NCBI GenBank assembly: GCA_012270065.1
Contig: JAAXJB010000039.1
Coordinates: 1,341 to 47,064 of the forward strand
From: Rubripirellula sp.
GTDB lineage: Bacteria; Planctomycetota; Planctomycetia; Pirellulales; Pirellulaceae
Direction: 5' to 3'
Length of the DNA stretch: 45,724 bases
Shown one piece after another: positions 44,723-45,724 of this stretch. Within the stretch, counting starts at the first letter, position 1. Each line of letters begins with the position of its first letter. A model generated the notes under the pieces. It was not told the origin of the DNA. It saw nothing but the letters and a program-made list of their open reading frames with translations, and did not search any database. The position numbers were made by a program, and so were the translations under genes.

Positions 44723-45532
44723 TCAATGATTAGCTAGCAATTCAAAAACAGTTGGTTTGCGGCGTACACGGACAGCGATTGCCGACTTTGTTCCGATTTG
44801 GGCGCAACGCGACAGATCTTCTCCAAGTCCCAACTTCGTCAGATTGATGCCGCCAAGCGTTTGTGAAAAGCGATTGGCAAGTGAGTCTGATAGCCATGCG
44901 CCATGCCCCTGCTGATAGGTTGTCCATGGTGTACCGTCCTGGACCGAGAAAGATGACAACCATAGACTCATCGCCAACTGCGAATCATCGTCCTGAATAG
45001 CGGCCTGATATTCCACTCGACATGCGTCGATGATCGCGCCAGCCAGAAGCACATCTTCGGCTGTTATCCTTCCGTCGGTACCCGCGCAGACCACGTGCAC
45101 TGTCCTTGCACCACGAAGAAAATCAACCACTTTGGGAAGATTCAAAAAACTGGCTGCTATCACTTTCTTTGCAGATGATGCAGCTTCAATGGCTTTTGTA
45201 CCATTAGTCGTAGTCATCACCAGAATCTGGTCGAGAACCGTCTCTGGAACGTACTCAGCTGGCGAGTTCCCAAAGTCAAAACCTTCGATCGCTCGGCATT
45301 TCCGTTCACCGCACAACAACGGTCTTCTCGCGGACCGATTTGCTCGGGCAAGCCGATCAGACAGGTTTTTGGCTTCCGAGATTTCACAGCAGGTATAAAT
45401 CTGGTTTGCACCAGATTCAAATGCTGTGGTCATGACAGAAGTCGCGCGTAGTACATCAACCACAACAGCAATATCAACACTCTCTGATTCATCCACCATG
45501 AGTTGCGGCAACAAAGAAGTCAAGATTCGCAT
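44723..45532 (-). CDS. comB: 2-phosphosulfolactate phosphatase-like protein (ComB family)
   Basis: The protein has 269 residues and family motifs VDIAVVVDVLRATSVMTTAF, GERKCRAIEGFDFGNSPAEY, ILVMTTTNGTKAIEAA and VHVVCAGTDGRITAEDVLLA. ComB dephosphorylates 2-phosphosulfolactate on the way to coenzyme M in methanogens; bacterial homologues are common, and their substrate is often unknown. No other coenzyme M gene is seen here. ATG 45532 has AGGT at suitable distance; a longer in-frame start at 45586 adds 18 non-conserved residues. It is about 60 bases upstream of the TPR gene on the same strand. Confidence 0.9.
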   Translation of the reverse strand: MRILTSLLPQLMVDESESVDIAVVVDVLRATSVMTTAFESGANQIYTCCEISEAKNLSDRLARANRSARRPLLCGERKCRAIEGFDFGNSPAEYVPETVLDQILVMTTTNGTKAIEAASSAKKVIAASFLNLPKVVDFLRGARTVHVVCAGTDGRITAEDVLLAGAIIDACRVEYQAAIQDDDSQLAMSLWLSSFSVQDGTPWTTYQQGHGAWLSDSLANRFSQTLGGINLTKLGLGEDLSRCAQIGTKSAIAVRVRRKPTVFELLANH

Positions 45533-45652
45533 GTTTCTACCTGATACCAAGAGAGCAAAATCACCCCACCTGCTCAGACGGATCACAGCCGTGACTCATC
45601 AAATCCCACAACGCACAGTTTCGTACGACTGACCCAGAATAACTCACGCGCG

Positions 45653-45700
45653 AGTCATGGAGTCATGGGGTCATGGAGTCATGGAGTCATGGAGTCATGG
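45653..45700. repeat. Octanucleotide tandem repeat, six copies
   Basis: AGTCATGG is repeated six times in a row; the third copy has GG in place of AG at its start and the others are identical. It begins 120 bases upstream of the comB start and is followed by an A/T-rich stretch. Eight-base units change length by slippage and are not frame-neutral. Confidence 0.9.
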
Positions 45701-45724
45701 AAAAATATAGCGAATCCAATTCCG

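Noticed and set aside
45653-45700. CRISPR array
   Set aside because: The units are eight bases, contiguous and without spacers; no cas genes are present.

Overview
The window is a bacterial chromosome segment that most probably comes from a member of the Planctomycetales. The main evidence is the set of lineage-typical proteins: a PSCyt1/DUF1549/DUF1553 protein, a paired DUF1501 Tat-secreted protein, a DUF1080 protein, a sugar-dehydrogenase fused to several cytochrome c modules, and a flagellar locus with very divergent FliG, FliK and FlgD. The genus cannot be fixed from sequence reading alone. Coding density is high. No rRNA, tRNA, CRISPR array, transposase or phage gene was recognised.

Layout. 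Positions 1-5140 hold a minus-strand series: a partial pcm running off the left edge, a DUF72 protein, a Ppx/GppA phosphatase with a C-terminal HD-like domain, a bile-acid:sodium symporter family carrier and a HAD phosphatase. A DUF1080 gene (minus) and ilvD (plus) then diverge from a shared intergenic region of about 100 bp. They are followed by a plus-strand HlyD-type adaptor and an FtsX/MacB-type permease whose ATPase is not nearby. From 10.8 to 18.8 kb (minus) lies a secreted catabolic/redox block: the three-heme sugar dehydrogenase, DUF1501 and PSD1 proteins. Two minus-strand ATPase genes follow, uup (ABC-F) and an ABC-2-type ATPase, the latter preceded by a possible short leader ORF with an extended Shine-Dalgarno. 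Plus-strand housekeeping genes come next (ispF, cysS, ruvC, ruvA) and then proS on the minus strand.

From 44.7 down to 28.2 kb, all on the minus strand, is a flagellar basal-body/hook locus in the order TPR protein, FlgN-like chaperone, stand-alone HATPase-like protein, flgB, flgC, fliE, fliF, fliG, fliH, fliI, fliJ, MotE-like, fliK, flgD, flgE. The genes encode the rod (FlgB, FlgC, FliE), the MS-ring and switch (FliF, FliG), the export ATPase complex (FliH, FliI, FliJ) and hook assembly (FliK, FlgD, FlgE). comB lies upstream on the same strand, and the window ends in an octanucleotide tandem repeat.

The most striking observation is that flgE is split by a single in-frame TAA. Both halves are otherwise intact, lie in the same frame, and the second half has no convincing start signal. 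This is a recent nonsense mutation, a sequence error, or readthrough; it is not a frameshift. Other points worth attention are the degenerate stand-alone kinase-type ATPase and the membrane TPR protein at the head of the flagellar genes, the loss of usual charged residues in the FliG torque region, and several inverted or tandem repeats in promoter regions. I did not find a clearly new multi-gene defence or metabolic system.
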